Positions 14,876-23,600 of a stretch of 32,272 nucleotides of DNA are shown here, in pieces. This stretch comes from a virus, in the IMG/VR virus record IMGVR_UViG_3300017749_000065, positions 1 to 32,272 of that record, one strand, 5' to 3'. A program made the translations under genes and the position numbers. How positions within the stretch are numbered: position 1 is the stretch's first letter; the number at the start of each line of letters is the position of its first letter. The notes under the pieces are model-generated. The model had not been told where the DNA came from. It did no database searches and was given only the letters and a program-made list of their open reading frames with translations.

Positions 14876-17800
14876 ATGCCTGAAATTAAGAATTTATTTA
14901 CGTCTGGGAAAATGAATAAAGACCTAGACGAAAGACTTATTCCTAATAATCAATATAGAGACGCGCTAAACATCCAAGTTGCCAGCTCTGAGGGCAGCGA
15001 TGTTGGTGCTATAGAAAACATATTGGGCAATACTGCAATATTTAATAGATCCTACAATCCAAGCCTTAATACATATACCCTATGGGGTTTAAATGACAGT
15101 GATACAAACTATTATGGTTTTGACAATGCTATTACTATTGGTGTTATTAAATACGACAAAGAAGAAAAAATATATTGGTTTATAACAGGCGATAATCAGG
15201 ATGGCATATTAGAATTAGACCAAACTACTAATGTAATATCTCCTATACTTATAGATAAAAATAATGTTTTAAATTTTTCAAAAAATAATTTAATAACTGG
15301 TATAAATATTATTGATGGCTTGCTGTTTTTTACAGATGATTTAAACGAGCCAAAATCAATAAATATAAAAAAATTTAAAGATGCAACTGCATTAAGCGGT
15401 GACACTTCTCATACGGAAATATACGGTAGAGATTTTATTGAAGATGATGTTGTTGTAATTAAAAAGTCACCTTTAACAGCTCCCTCAGTAGAAGTAAAAG
15501 ATTCTAAAAGAGAGGGTAATGGTACCGGCATAAATTCTATTTCGCAGAGCTTTAATTTTGCGGTTGAAGTAGACGGTGGTCCCGATTTTGAATCAAGACC
15601 TGCAGGGTACGAGTTTAACGGAAGTTACTATGTAAAGCCAAACTGGAAAGTGGGAGATGTTATAACATGGACAAACAATTTTGTAGATGAAGATGGAAAT
15701 TCTGAAGAATTAATTGTTTCTACAGTTATATTAAGCTTAGGTACAGGCTCAGGTGCTATAATACCAAGATTTAAAATTTTAAGTATTCCAGATAATGTGC
15801 CAAATGAATACTTAACCTGGGACACTGTGCTCAAAGAAGGCGAACCTATATTTGAAAACTCGTTTGGCAGATTTGCGTATAGATGGAGATATGAAGATAA
15901 TCAATATTCAACTTTTTCTCCTTTTTCAACTGTGGCGTTTTTTCCTGGCAAATTTAGATATCTTTCTACAGATGGTTTTAATGAGGGCATGAAAAACAAT
16001 ATGCGATTTCTTAGAGTGCATAATTTAGAGTCTCCTCCTCTGGGCGTTAAAGAAATTGAAGTATTATATAAAGATAGCGTTTCAACAAACATATATACAG
16101 TAGATACTCTTCCATTAGACAATAGAGAAATAGAAATAGAATCTGAGCTTATACATAAAGTTGTTGAGTCAAATCAAATACTAAGACCATGGGATAATGT
16201 ACCTCGCTTAGCTAAATCTCAAGAAATTATAGGCAATAGAATAGTTTATGGAAATTATTTGCAAAATTACAATGTAGCAGATAATTTATCTGCAAGTTTT
16301 TATTTAGATTCAAAAGCACATAGCGACAGGGGCTTAGCAAAACCTTCTGTAAAATCTTTAAGAACATATCAATTAGGAATTGTTTGGAAAGATAAATACG
16401 GAAGAGAAACGCCTATATTTACTACTAAAGACTCTACTTTAAAAATAGGAAGCAAAGAGGCTGATAAAGAAAATAAGCTTACTGCCTCAATAAATTCTGA
16501 ACCACCGAGTTGGGCAACCCATTTTAAGTACTTCATAAAAGAAACTTCAAATCAATATTACAATCTTGCTTTAGATAGATTTTATTTTGCTGAAGATGGC
16601 AATATATGGCTTAGTTTTCCATCATCAGAAAGAAATAAAGTATATGAAGAAACTTATATGTACTTAAAAAAGAAGCATGACTCTGAAGATATGCCTGACG
16701 AAGTAATTAAGTACAAAATATTAGATATATCAAACGAGGCTCCTGATTTTATAGCGAAGAAAAGAAATGCTGTGGCCAGAACAGACTGTACTATTGGAAC
16801 TGGTGATCAGCCTGTAACGGACGCAATATCTTTTGCTTTTACAGCAAGCATAGAAAAAAATCCTGAATTTGTAAAAGAATTTAAAGCGCCGAATTATTTA
16901 AAAATTGTAGAAAATATAGAAAATGATTCTAACGGCGGACAAAGAACTCTTATGTACAAAATTGAGAGCGGAGGGTTAACGTCAAGCAATAAATTTAAAG
17001 TGACACTAGAAACGCCATTAAAAGAAGACGCTGATTTTTTAAGTGGCATAGAAACTGGTCAAAACCAAATTGAAATAATTGTTTATAAAGATGAGATTGA
17101 AAAAAACGAAGAATTTGAAGGAAGATTTTTTGTTAAAATTAATAGAGACTCAAATATAAAAACAAATATTATAGATGTTTTTTCAGGCGTTGAAAAACAA
17201 GTTATTATAGAAAGTAGCAATGCAATTCCTTATAGAATTGACAGAAGAGCTGGCGAAAGAAAAAAAAGTACAAAAAATGGACCAGGTTGGAGAGATACAA
17301 AAGCCGAGTTTACAGTGTGGTTTGATAGAAATTTTAGATTCACAAAGGGACCGCCAACAGCGGGTAGCGATAGATTTCAAATTGGATATTCAGCAGGAAC
17401 CGCGTTTTCAAATGGTCATTATGTAAACAAAACAATGCCTTTGCTAGACGACAATTTAAATAAAGTCGGCACTTTATTAAGGTTTGTTAATGTTACTACT
17501 AATCAAAAAAGCGAGATATATACTATAAAAGACTTTATACAATCAAGAGAGAGAAGATTTGATAGACGGCAAAAAACTAAAAAAGCTGGTAACTGGAGAA
17601 AACAAATGGAAATAATTTTAGATAGACCATTTGAAAGAGGGCTTGAAATAGGGCAAGACACAAATACTTCTGATAGAATTGAAATTGTTAAAGAGGTTTT
17701 TACAGATAGTTTTCAGTTATTAGCTTCATCTAATCCTTCTGTGTTTGAAACAGAGCCGAAAGAAGCTGTTGATATAGATATATATTATGAAGCATCTGAT

Positions 17801-18958
17801 GCTTTTCCTGTTTCCGAAGCAGCAACCCCTAAAATATTAAATTGGTTTAATTGTTATTCTTTTGGAAATGGTGTAGAGTCTAACAGAATAAATGACGACT
17901 TTAATGCGCCTACTATTGATAAAGGTGTTAAGGTTTCTACAGTTTTAGATGAGCCTTATGAAGAAGAAAGAAGAGCAAGCGGGCTTATATTTTCTCAAAT
18001 ATTTAATTCAACTTCCGGTGTAAATAATTTAAATCAGTTTATACAAGGCTTACCTATAACAAAAGATTTAAATCCGGCATACGGATCTATACAGAAATTG
18101 CACGCAAGAGATACTGATCTTATAACATTATGTGAAGACAAATGTTTAAAAGTATTAGCTCAAAAGGATGCTTTATTTAATGCAGATGGTAATGCTAATA
18201 TAACAGCAAATAACAATGTGCTGGGCCAAACTATACCATATGTTGGTGAATATGGCATATCAAAAAATCCAGAAAGCTTTGCGTCGTATGGGTTTAGAGC
18301 GTTTTTTACAGATAAAAACAGAGGTGTTGTTTTAAGGCTTTCAAGAAATGGCTTAGAAGAAATATCTGCACAGGGAATGAGAGATTATTTTAAAGATAAG
18401 CTAAGCACCGCTACAAATGTTATTGGTAATTATGATGATAATTCTAATTGTTATAATTTATCTTTTAATGATGATACAGTCAGCTATATGCAAGGTCTTG
18501 AAGGTTGGCCAACTAGAAAATCGTTTATTGCTGAAGCTGGAGTTTCATTAAACAATAAATATTATACATTTAAAAATGGTGTTATATGGAGTCATGGCAA
18601 TGAAACTAGAAATAATTTTTATGGCGTTCAATATAAGTCTACTGTTAAGTTAGTGCTTAATGCAAATCCCTCAAATGTAAAAAGTTTTAAAACAATTAAA
18701 TACGAAGGAAGTAGCGAATGGGTTGCTCCTAAAATTAAAACAAATTTACAAGAAGGCAAAGTTTTGGAGTTCAAAGACAAAGAGGGAATGTACTACAACT
18801 TTATAAAAGGCAATCATGAAGACTGGAATCAACAATTACAGACCGGAGGATTTGATAGCAAAGAATTTTTAACGCAGGGTATAGGAACACTGGGATCAAT
18901 ATCTGGATCAACAGATATAACACAATTTACTTTAACAATACAAGAAGACGGCGAATAA
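14876..18958 (+). CDS. Tail stabilisation/nozzle-like (muzzle) protein
   Basis: This 1360-residue protein is the likely distal part of the short tail tube. Its first ~55 residues (NKDLDERLIPNNQYRDALNIQVASSEGSDVGAIENILGN) match the opening of proteins annotated as stabilisation proteins in marine and crAss-like phages, and of the nozzle family (T7 gp12). The rest is almost all beta-strand, with repeated blocks compatible with a propeller core (residues ~60-200 and ~1040-1200, including YGISKNPESFASYGFRAFFTDKNRGVVLRLS) and a large central insertion (~450-1000). No signal peptide, membrane segment or enzyme motif is evident. Nozzles close the tail before DNA release and carry the fibres. It is the third of three tightly spaced tail genes; one base separates it from the adhesin gene. 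Insertion limits are approximate. Confidence 0.65.
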   Translation: MPEIKNLFTSGKMNKDLDERLIPNNQYRDALNIQVASSEGSDVGAIENILGNTAIFNRSYNPSLNTYTLWGLNDSDTNYYGFDNAITIGVIKYDKEEKIYWFITGDNQDGILELDQTTNVISPILIDKNNVLNFSKNNLITGINIIDGLLFFTDDLNEPKSINIKKFKDATALSGDTSHTEIYGRDFIEDDVVVIKKSPLTAPSVEVKDSKREGNGTGINSISQSFNFAVEVDGGPDFESRPAGYEFNGSYYVKPNWKVGDVITWTNNFVDEDGNSEELIVSTVILSLGTGSGAIIPRFKILSIPDNVPNEYLTWDTVLKEGEPIFENSFGRFAYRWRYEDNQYSTFSPFSTVAFFPGKFRYLSTDGFNEGMKNNMRFLRVHNLESPPLGVKEIEVLYKDSVSTNIYTVDTLPLDNREIEIESELIHKVVESNQILRPWDNVPRLAKSQEIIGNRIVYGNYLQNYNVADNLSASFYLDSKAHSDRGLAKPSVKSLRTYQLGIVWKDKYGRETPIFTTKDSTLKIGSKEADKENKLTASINSEPPSWATHFKYFIKETSNQYYNLALDRFYFAEDGNIWLSFPSSERNKVYEETYMYLKKKHDSEDMPDEVIKYKILDISNEAPDFIAKKRNAVARTDCTIGTGDQPVTDAISFAFTASIEKNPEFVKEFKAPNYLKIVENIENDSNGGQRTLMYKIESGGLTSSNKFKVTLETPLKEDADFLSGIETGQNQIEIIVYKDEIEKNEEFEGRFFVKINRDSNIKTNIIDVFSGVEKQVIIESSNAIPYRIDRRAGERKKSTKNGPGWRDTKAEFTVWFDRNFRFTKGPPTAGSDRFQIGYSAGTAFSNGHYVNKTMPLLDDNLNKVGTLLRFVNVTTNQKSEIYTIKDFIQSRERRFDRRQKTKKAGNWRKQMEIILDRPFERGLEIGQDTNTSDRIEIVKEVFTDSFQLLASSNPSVFETEPKEAVDIDIYYEASDAFPVSEAATPKILNWFNCYSFGNGVESNRINDDFNAPTIDKGVKVSTVLDEPYEEERRASGLIFSQIFNSTSGVNNLNQFIQGLPITKDLNPAYGSIQKLHARDTDLITLCEDKCLKVLAQKDALFNADGNANITANNNVLGQTIPYVGEYGISKNPESFASYGFRAFFTDKNRGVVLRLSRNGLEEISAQGMRDYFKDKLSTATNVIGNYDDNSNCYNLSFNDDTVSYMQGLEGWPTRKSFIAEAGVSLNNKYYTFKNGVIWSHGNETRNNFYGVQYKSTVKLVLNANPSNVKSFKTIKYEGSSEWVAPKIKTNLQEGKVLEFKDKEGMYYNFIKGNHEDWNQQLQTGGFDSKEFLTQGIGTLGSISGSTDITQFTLTIQEDGE

Positions 18959-18959
18959 T

Positions 18960-21959
18960 ATGGCTTTAAATAATTGTAGCATAACATCACAGAGTTTTTC
19001 TAGGCAAAGTGGCACTGCTATTGGGGCGGACAATGCTACTTTAATAATAACCCCGGCACAGGGCTATGTTTTAAATGCTGCAGATTTTAGTGTTGATGAT
19101 GTAACCTATACAAATAACGGTAATAACTTACAGTGGACCAGCGGCAGCAACGGAGTTACCTTGCCAACCGGCATAAGCAGTATAACATTGTCTAATACAG
19201 GTGCATCGAATTCTGTTGAAAATAATATTTCAGTATTAGTTGATTTAACAGATAGTTTTGTTATGCCAGATGCCGATACTACTTTGGTTATTGATATTGA
19301 TGGCGTTGCAAATTTGCAATCATATAGTTTATCTGGTAATTACTCAACTACTGTTTCTGGAGCAACACCTTCTTCAGAATCCAGCACATATAGTGGCAGT
19401 GGAAATTTTGGGCAACAAGTAACTGTACTAACAAAAGTTTTTTCAGCAGAATCAGGTACTCATTTTGAAACATTACCTTCTTATGTTTTAACTGCAAAAA
19501 ACTCTTCCAGATATGATATATCAAGAACAACCACGGGGTCTGATTCTGATGGAAATGTTACACAAGTCACTTTTACTGTTAAATATACTTTTTCAAATGA
19601 AAGTGAAACTGGCGACTCAATAGCATTTACCGTAAATACAGTTACTATATTTTCACCTACTGTTGAAATACAGGATTATGGTTTACGAACAATAGTTATA
19701 GAAACAATTGGAGAAGAAAGAAAAATGACAGTTTTTGGGGTTCCTGTTGCGCAGTTTAGTTTAACTGTTCAGAACCAAGCTTCACAATCTATATTGTCTA
19801 TATCTAATCAAACATTAGATTCTACCGGCTCTCATTCTTTTACAATAGAATTTCCTGGTATTTTAGCAACTGCAACTGACCAATATGATTTTGTATTAAC
19901 CGGCGATGGAGTTTCTACAAATTTTGGGGGTACAAATCAAAAGCCGCATACATTTAGTATAAAACAACTAGGCGATGTTACTGTACAGGCAGGCTTAACA
20001 CATACAGATAATGATATTACTATATCTGCTAATAAATCAATAACAGCAAGAGCAAATAGAGATTTAGCTGACGAAGGGGACCTAACACATAGTTTTACTA
20101 TTACTTCTGATAAATTTTTAGTTTTAACCAGCACAACTGTTGATTTAACAACGTTTACTAATTTAAGCAATAATGGCGGCACAGAGTTTGTATTTGGAAG
20201 TTTAACTTTTACAAAAGTTAACAACAATCAAATAACTGCTACTTTAGACGCCGAAGTTGATGTAATAGGTGATCAAAATGTAACAACACTTTACTCTTTA
20301 GATACAAATATAAAAGTAAACAATAAATCATCTGTTGAAGATTTTGAAACAACTGTTAAAAGAAATAGTTTAAAAGAAATTTTTTTAGCCGGACAAGATA
20401 TTGATGGTGATAATTTAACATTTGAAATTGTAGAACCTCCCCAAAACGGATCATTAGCAGTTGATAGCAACGGCAATTATAATATAGTAGATTTTTATAG
20501 CAGAACTTTGCCAGACGGAACTAAAGAAATAGCAAAAAAAATTGACTATACTCACGACGGCAGCACTAATTATAAAGACGAGTTTACATTTAAAGCTAAA
20601 GACCCTTATGAAGACAGCACAAATATAGGCACTGTAGATTTAACAATACAAAATGATGCTCCTATAATTAGAACTGTTAACGGGGAAGAGGTTTCAAATA
20701 ATGCAATAACATTAAGTGATGAATACTTTCCTGGCGAAACTTTATTCGTAAAAGTTGTAGCAAGTGACCCTAACAATGATCTTTTTTATTGGACCGTTGC
20801 ACAGCCAGCAAACGGAGGTGTTAATAACGTAAATATTGATAATGACTCTGAATTTTTCTTTAATTTTACAGATGGCGCAGGAACAACTGATAATAGTTCC
20901 CAAATAGTAGTTTCTGTAAATGACGGAGATTTATCTGATAGCGTAACAATAACGATAAATTATGTAAAAAAGCCCACAGCAAATCCTAATTCTTTTGCTG
21001 TAAATAAAGGAGGCGACAAAGAAATAACTTTAACAGGCGATTCTAACGGAGGCGGTACTCTTTCATATATTATAGAAACATTGCCGGCTCATGGTGATTT
21101 ATACATTGATCAAGCTAAACAAACTCAAATAGTTCAATCTGGATTACCATATACTTTGGGCAGCGCTACAGTTTATTATGGGCATGATAACAGTACTAAT
21201 CTTGATGATGGTTTTGATTTTAAGGTTAACAATACTTCAAGAGATAGTTATCCAGCAACAATAGGTATAGCTGTAGGTGTTCCTGCCACTGGCACAAGCA
21301 TAACTGTTGAGAATGTGAGTGACATGGAAGGTACTTTTATTTTTCCAATAGTATTAGGCACTAGTTCCGGCACTTTTGAAGCTCATTTTGAAGCCTTTAA
21401 TCAGCCTGATAGATTTCAGTTTTTATTTGATGAAAATGATTTAACTAACACAGAGACTGGGGCTCAGGTTGTGGCTGACACCTTATTTGTTGGAGATGAT
21501 TTAGGCACTACCACTGACCCTTCAACCTCAACTCTTTCAGCTCCAAAATATACATATGTTGGGGCTAACGGAAATGGCGCGCAGCTACAGGGCACTAATG
21601 CTTCAATTTTTAATGCAGAAACTGATGCAAATGGAGATGTAGTGAACCATAGCATAGCTCGCGACGCTTCCACGCGCGTTATAAATACAGGTAAAAATTT
21701 AAGAAAAAGCAGTAAAACAAATCACCTTTCACAAAGCGGCAATACTCGACAAAAAGGCGTAATTTATCCTGTATTTACAAATGCTACAGATACAACCGCC
21801 ACCACAGTTGATAGAGAACCTCGGGACGGTAATATAGCCCTTAAATATAACAAACCAGCAACAACAAAATCTTTTACTTTATTTATAAGAATATTTGGCG
21901 GGTCAGACCTCACTGCTTTTCGTATATATAGAACAATTTGGACTCCAGATTCAAATTAA
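18960..21959 (+). CDS. Large tail adhesin with cadherin/Ig-like repeats
   Basis: This 999-residue protein is Ser/Thr/Asn/Asp-rich, nearly all beta, and starts one base after the nozzle-like gene. Three cadherin-like or bacterial Ig-like repeats can be placed: around residues 465-570 (AGQDIDGDNLTFEIVEPPQNGSL at ~478), 575-675 (ASDPNNDLFYWTVAQPANGGV at ~602) and 680-775 (ETLPAHGDLYIDQ at ~707). The DGDNLT and DPNNDL motifs are of the Ca-binding type. Residues 1-460 contain further, less regular beta repeats. The last ~200 residues differ, with more Lys and Arg and an FTLFIRIFGG end that may form a separate tip or anchor. It has no transmembrane segment. It probably projects from the tail and binds surface glycans; this is inferred from domains and context. 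Confidence 0.6.
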   Translation: MALNNCSITSQSFSRQSGTAIGADNATLIITPAQGYVLNAADFSVDDVTYTNNGNNLQWTSGSNGVTLPTGISSITLSNTGASNSVENNISVLVDLTDSFVMPDADTTLVIDIDGVANLQSYSLSGNYSTTVSGATPSSESSTYSGSGNFGQQVTVLTKVFSAESGTHFETLPSYVLTAKNSSRYDISRTTTGSDSDGNVTQVTFTVKYTFSNESETGDSIAFTVNTVTIFSPTVEIQDYGLRTIVIETIGEERKMTVFGVPVAQFSLTVQNQASQSILSISNQTLDSTGSHSFTIEFPGILATATDQYDFVLTGDGVSTNFGGTNQKPHTFSIKQLGDVTVQAGLTHTDNDITISANKSITARANRDLADEGDLTHSFTITSDKFLVLTSTTVDLTTFTNLSNNGGTEFVFGSLTFTKVNNNQITATLDAEVDVIGDQNVTTLYSLDTNIKVNNKSSVEDFETTVKRNSLKEIFLAGQDIDGDNLTFEIVEPPQNGSLAVDSNGNYNIVDFYSRTLPDGTKEIAKKIDYTHDGSTNYKDEFTFKAKDPYEDSTNIGTVDLTIQNDAPIIRTVNGEEVSNNAITLSDEYFPGETLFVKVVASDPNNDLFYWTVAQPANGGVNNVNIDNDSEFFFNFTDGAGTTDNSSQIVVSVNDGDLSDSVTITINYVKKPTANPNSFAVNKGGDKEITLTGDSNGGGTLSYIIETLPAHGDLYIDQAKQTQIVQSGLPYTLGSATVYYGHDNSTNLDDGFDFKVNNTSRDSYPATIGIAVGVPATGTSITVENVSDMEGTFIFPIVLGTSSGTFEAHFEAFNQPDRFQFLFDENDLTNTETGAQVVADTLFVGDDLGTTTDPSTSTLSAPKYTYVGANGNGAQLQGTNASIFNAETDANGDVVNHSIARDASTRVINTGKNLRKSSKTNHLSQSGNTRQKGVIYPVFTNATDTTATTVDREPRDGNIALKYNKPATTKSFTLFIRIFGGSDLTAFRIYRTIWTPDSN

Positions 21960-21975
21960 ATTTTTATTTAAAATT

Positions 21976-22320
21976 ATGGCAACAGTAACATTAACATTTA
22001 CAAATCCGCTAAACGTATCTTTGCAGGCAAACAATACTAATGGATATCCAGGCGCAGATATTGTATTTTTTAAAGATTCCGAAGATAATAAAATTTATAA
22101 GGTGGGGCCGTGTATAGCAATATCAGAAAATACAATAACTTGTGATATTGAAGATGACGCTAAAAGACCTGGCAATGGTGATTTTATATTTTTTACAAAA
22201 AAGAAAGAAATAAATACTACAGGTATTATAGGTTATTTTGCAGAAGTTGATATGGAAGTTACTTCTACAACAAAAAAAGAATTATTTGCAGTCAACAGTG
22301 AGGTCTTTTTAAGTAGCTAG
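21976..22320 (+). CDS. Small beta-rich conserved protein
   Basis: This 114-residue protein opens MATVTLTFTNPLNVSLQ, has GYPGADIVFFKD and CDIEDD segments, and ends AVNSEVFLSS. An upstream TTG at 21895 is in frame, but it lies inside the adhesin gene and would add a hydrophobic N-terminus with no sign of conservation; I choose the ATG at 21976, which follows the usual A/T leader (TTTATTTAAAATTATG). Proteins like this recur between adhesin and internal-protein genes in marine phages and are listed as structural. It may be a minor virion component. I know no function for it. Confidence 0.7.
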   Translation: MATVTLTFTNPLNVSLQANNTNGYPGADIVFFKDSEDNKIYKVGPCIAISENTITCDIEDDAKRPGNGDFIFFTKKKEINTTGIIGYFAEVDMEVTSTTKKELFAVNSEVFLSS

Positions 22321-22341
22321 GAAACATGTAATAATAATTAT

Positions 22342-22827
22342 ATGTCAAAAAATCTAGTTAAATCAAATAAAGAAAAGAGCGTAATACTTTCTGATTTAGA
22401 AACATTACAAAACGTATTTATAGAAAATAACCATATTGAAGGTATATATGGTGACGGTAAAAATTTAGTAAATAACGAAGTATTTCGTATTGAAAATGAT
22501 TTTGCTGATCAGCTTTATATGCGAAAAATGTATATGCCTGAGCAATGTGTTGTTATTAGCGCTAATCATCATACAGAACATTTTTGGTTTTTAATGTATG
22601 GTAGAATATTAGTTACAACTAATGGTGAACAAGTTGAACATATAGCTCCATGTTATGAAAAATCTATTAAAGGAGCAAAACGATTAATATTGTCTTTAGA
22701 AGATTCTTTATTTATAAACGTACATAAAAACCCAACTAACACTAAAGACATGAAAGAGGTTGAAGAATCTTTGTATTCTATAACCATAGAAGAATATAAT
22801 AAAAAAGAAAAATTATGGCAGGAATAG
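22342..22827 (+). CDS. Cupin-like protein in the virion cluster
   Basis: This 161-residue protein has a central block that fits a cupin beta-barrel: ADQLYMRKMYMPEQCVVISA, then ANHHTEHFWFLMYGRILV at residues 74-91, then KSIKGAKRLILSLEDSLFINVHKNPT. His76, His77, Glu79 or His80 and His128 resemble the metal-ligand set of cupin motifs 1 (HxHxxxxE...G) and 2 (G...H...N), though motif 1 is compressed. Cupins are found in sugar isomerases, dioxygenases and sugar-binding regulators. Its stop lies inside the next gene (13-base overlap), so it is co-expressed with the ejection-type genes. It might modify or bind a host surface sugar or be a virion part. The fold is plausible; an enzyme role is unproven. 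Confidence 0.55.
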   Translation: MSKNLVKSNKEKSVILSDLETLQNVFIENNHIEGIYGDGKNLVNNEVFRIENDFADQLYMRKMYMPEQCVVISANHHTEHFWFLMYGRILVTTNGEQVEHIAPCYEKSIKGAKRLILSLEDSLFINVHKNPTNTKDMKEVEESLYSITIEEYNKKEKLWQE

Positions 22828-23435
22828 CAACAGCAGCTATTATAGGCGCAAGTATATCAGCAGCCGGCGGAATTGCTGGTGGGTTGATCGGTGGAGGTAA
22901 AAGAAGAGCGGAGCAAAAGGCAGCAGCAGCTGAATTTGATGCTATGAAGGCTCGCTATAATAATTTAGATACTTCTAATCCATATGCTAATTTATCAAAT
23001 ACATTTGAAGATTTAACTGTAAATACACAAGCAGCACAGTTTGCGGCTCAACAAAATCAGCAGTCCACAGCAAATATATTAGGTTCAATGTCCTCATCCG
23101 CCGGAGGCAGTGGAGTAGCTTCATTGGCTCAGGCATTGGCCAATCAACAAACGCAGGCATCGCAAGCCGCATCAGCTAGTATAGGTCAGCAAGAACAAAG
23201 AAATCAAATGCTTACAGCTCAAGGAGAACAACAGCGCCAACAGTTAATTGCTTCTGGTGACGCAAGATCTCAAGAGCTAGAAATGCAAAAAACAGGTAAC
23301 CTGCTTCAAATGGCAGCGGGAAGAAAACAAGGAGCTGATCAAGCACGGCAAGAAGCTTTAAGCACGGCGATAGGAGGGGTTACCGGCGCAGGTCAAATAC
23401 TAGCTATGGGAGCTAAACCGACACCGGGGGGGTAG
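22815..23435 (+). CDS. Internal virion/ejection-type protein, zero frame (207 codons with stop)
   Basis: This 206-residue protein begins with a glycine- and alanine-rich hydrophobic segment at residues 3-28 (GIATAAIIGASISAAGGIAG) able to enter a membrane. A basic patch (KRRAEQKAAA) and long Gln/Ala-rich helices follow (residues ~30-200). The DTSNPYANLSNTFEDLTVNTQAAQFAAQQNQQ block and the SSSAGGSGVASLAQALANQ block match proteins I recall from cyanophage and marine podophage internal-protein sets, comparable in role to T7 gp14. Such proteins leave with the DNA and help make a channel across the host envelope. The frame ends in TAG right after a run of seven G; an open -1 frame continues it for 55 codons (23432-23599). 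The true product may thus be two proteins, 206 and 261 residues long. Confidence 0.7.
   Translation: MAGIATAAIIGASISAAGGIAGGLIGGGKRRAEQKAAAAEFDAMKARYNNLDTSNPYANLSNTFEDLTVNTQAAQFAAQQNQQSTANILGSMSSSAGGSGVASLAQALANQQTQASQAASASIGQQEQRNQMLTAQGEQQRQQLIASGDARSQELEMQKTGNLLQMAAGRKQGADQARQEALSTAIGGVTGAGQILAMGAKPTPGG
23426..23432 (+). promoter_or_regulatory. G_GGG_GGG slippery heptamer, candidate -1 frameshift site
   Basis: The heptamer reads G GGG GGG in the zero frame of the 206-residue gene, an exact X_XXY_YYZ slippery pattern, and the zero-frame stop UAG follows at once (23433-23435). A slip of one base back leads into GTA GAG and an open frame to 23599. A short stem between GAGG and CCTC just downstream (about 23435-23464) is possible but weak. 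The site is visible; use by ribosomes is inferred. Confidence 0.6.
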
Positions 23436-23599
23436 AGGCAACTCCTAGTGTAAGTCCACCTCAAATGTCAAGATTAGAAAAAAGCACACCAAGCACACAG
23501 TCTGTCCTCAACCCTTACGCAAATGTTACAACACAACCATTAAAAATTTCAACACTCCCGCAAATTGGCGGATTAACAACACGTACAACATCACAATAA
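23432..23599 (+). CDS. -1 frame extension of the ejection-type protein
   Basis: From codon GTA at 23432 the -1 frame is open for 55 codons and ends TAA at 23597-23599, one base before the ATG of the next gene. The reading VEATPSVSPPQMSRLEKSTP... is Pro/Ser/Thr-rich, and its later part NPYANVTTQPLK repeats the NPYAN motif found near residue 55 of the zero-frame protein. Coding character continues straight across the stop and fills what would otherwise be the longest untranslated gap in the window. This fits a C-terminal extension added by -1 frameshifting, or one undercalled base in the G run. A separate ORF from ATG 23465 (44 codons) is possible but lacks any leader like those of the other genes. 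Confidence 0.6.
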   Translation, partial: VEATPSVSPPQMSRLEKSTPSTQSVLNPYANVTTQPLKISTLPQIGGLTTRTTSQ

Positions 23600-23600
23600 A

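Noticed and set aside
21895-21975. Earlier TTG start for the 114-residue protein
   Set aside because: It would lie inside the adhesin gene and add 27 residues of unlike character; the ATG at 21976 has the typical leader.
23465-23599. Independent 44-codon ORF from ATG 23465
   Set aside because: Its frame is already open from the G run upstream, and it lacks the A/T leader seen elsewhere; a frameshift extension explains it better.
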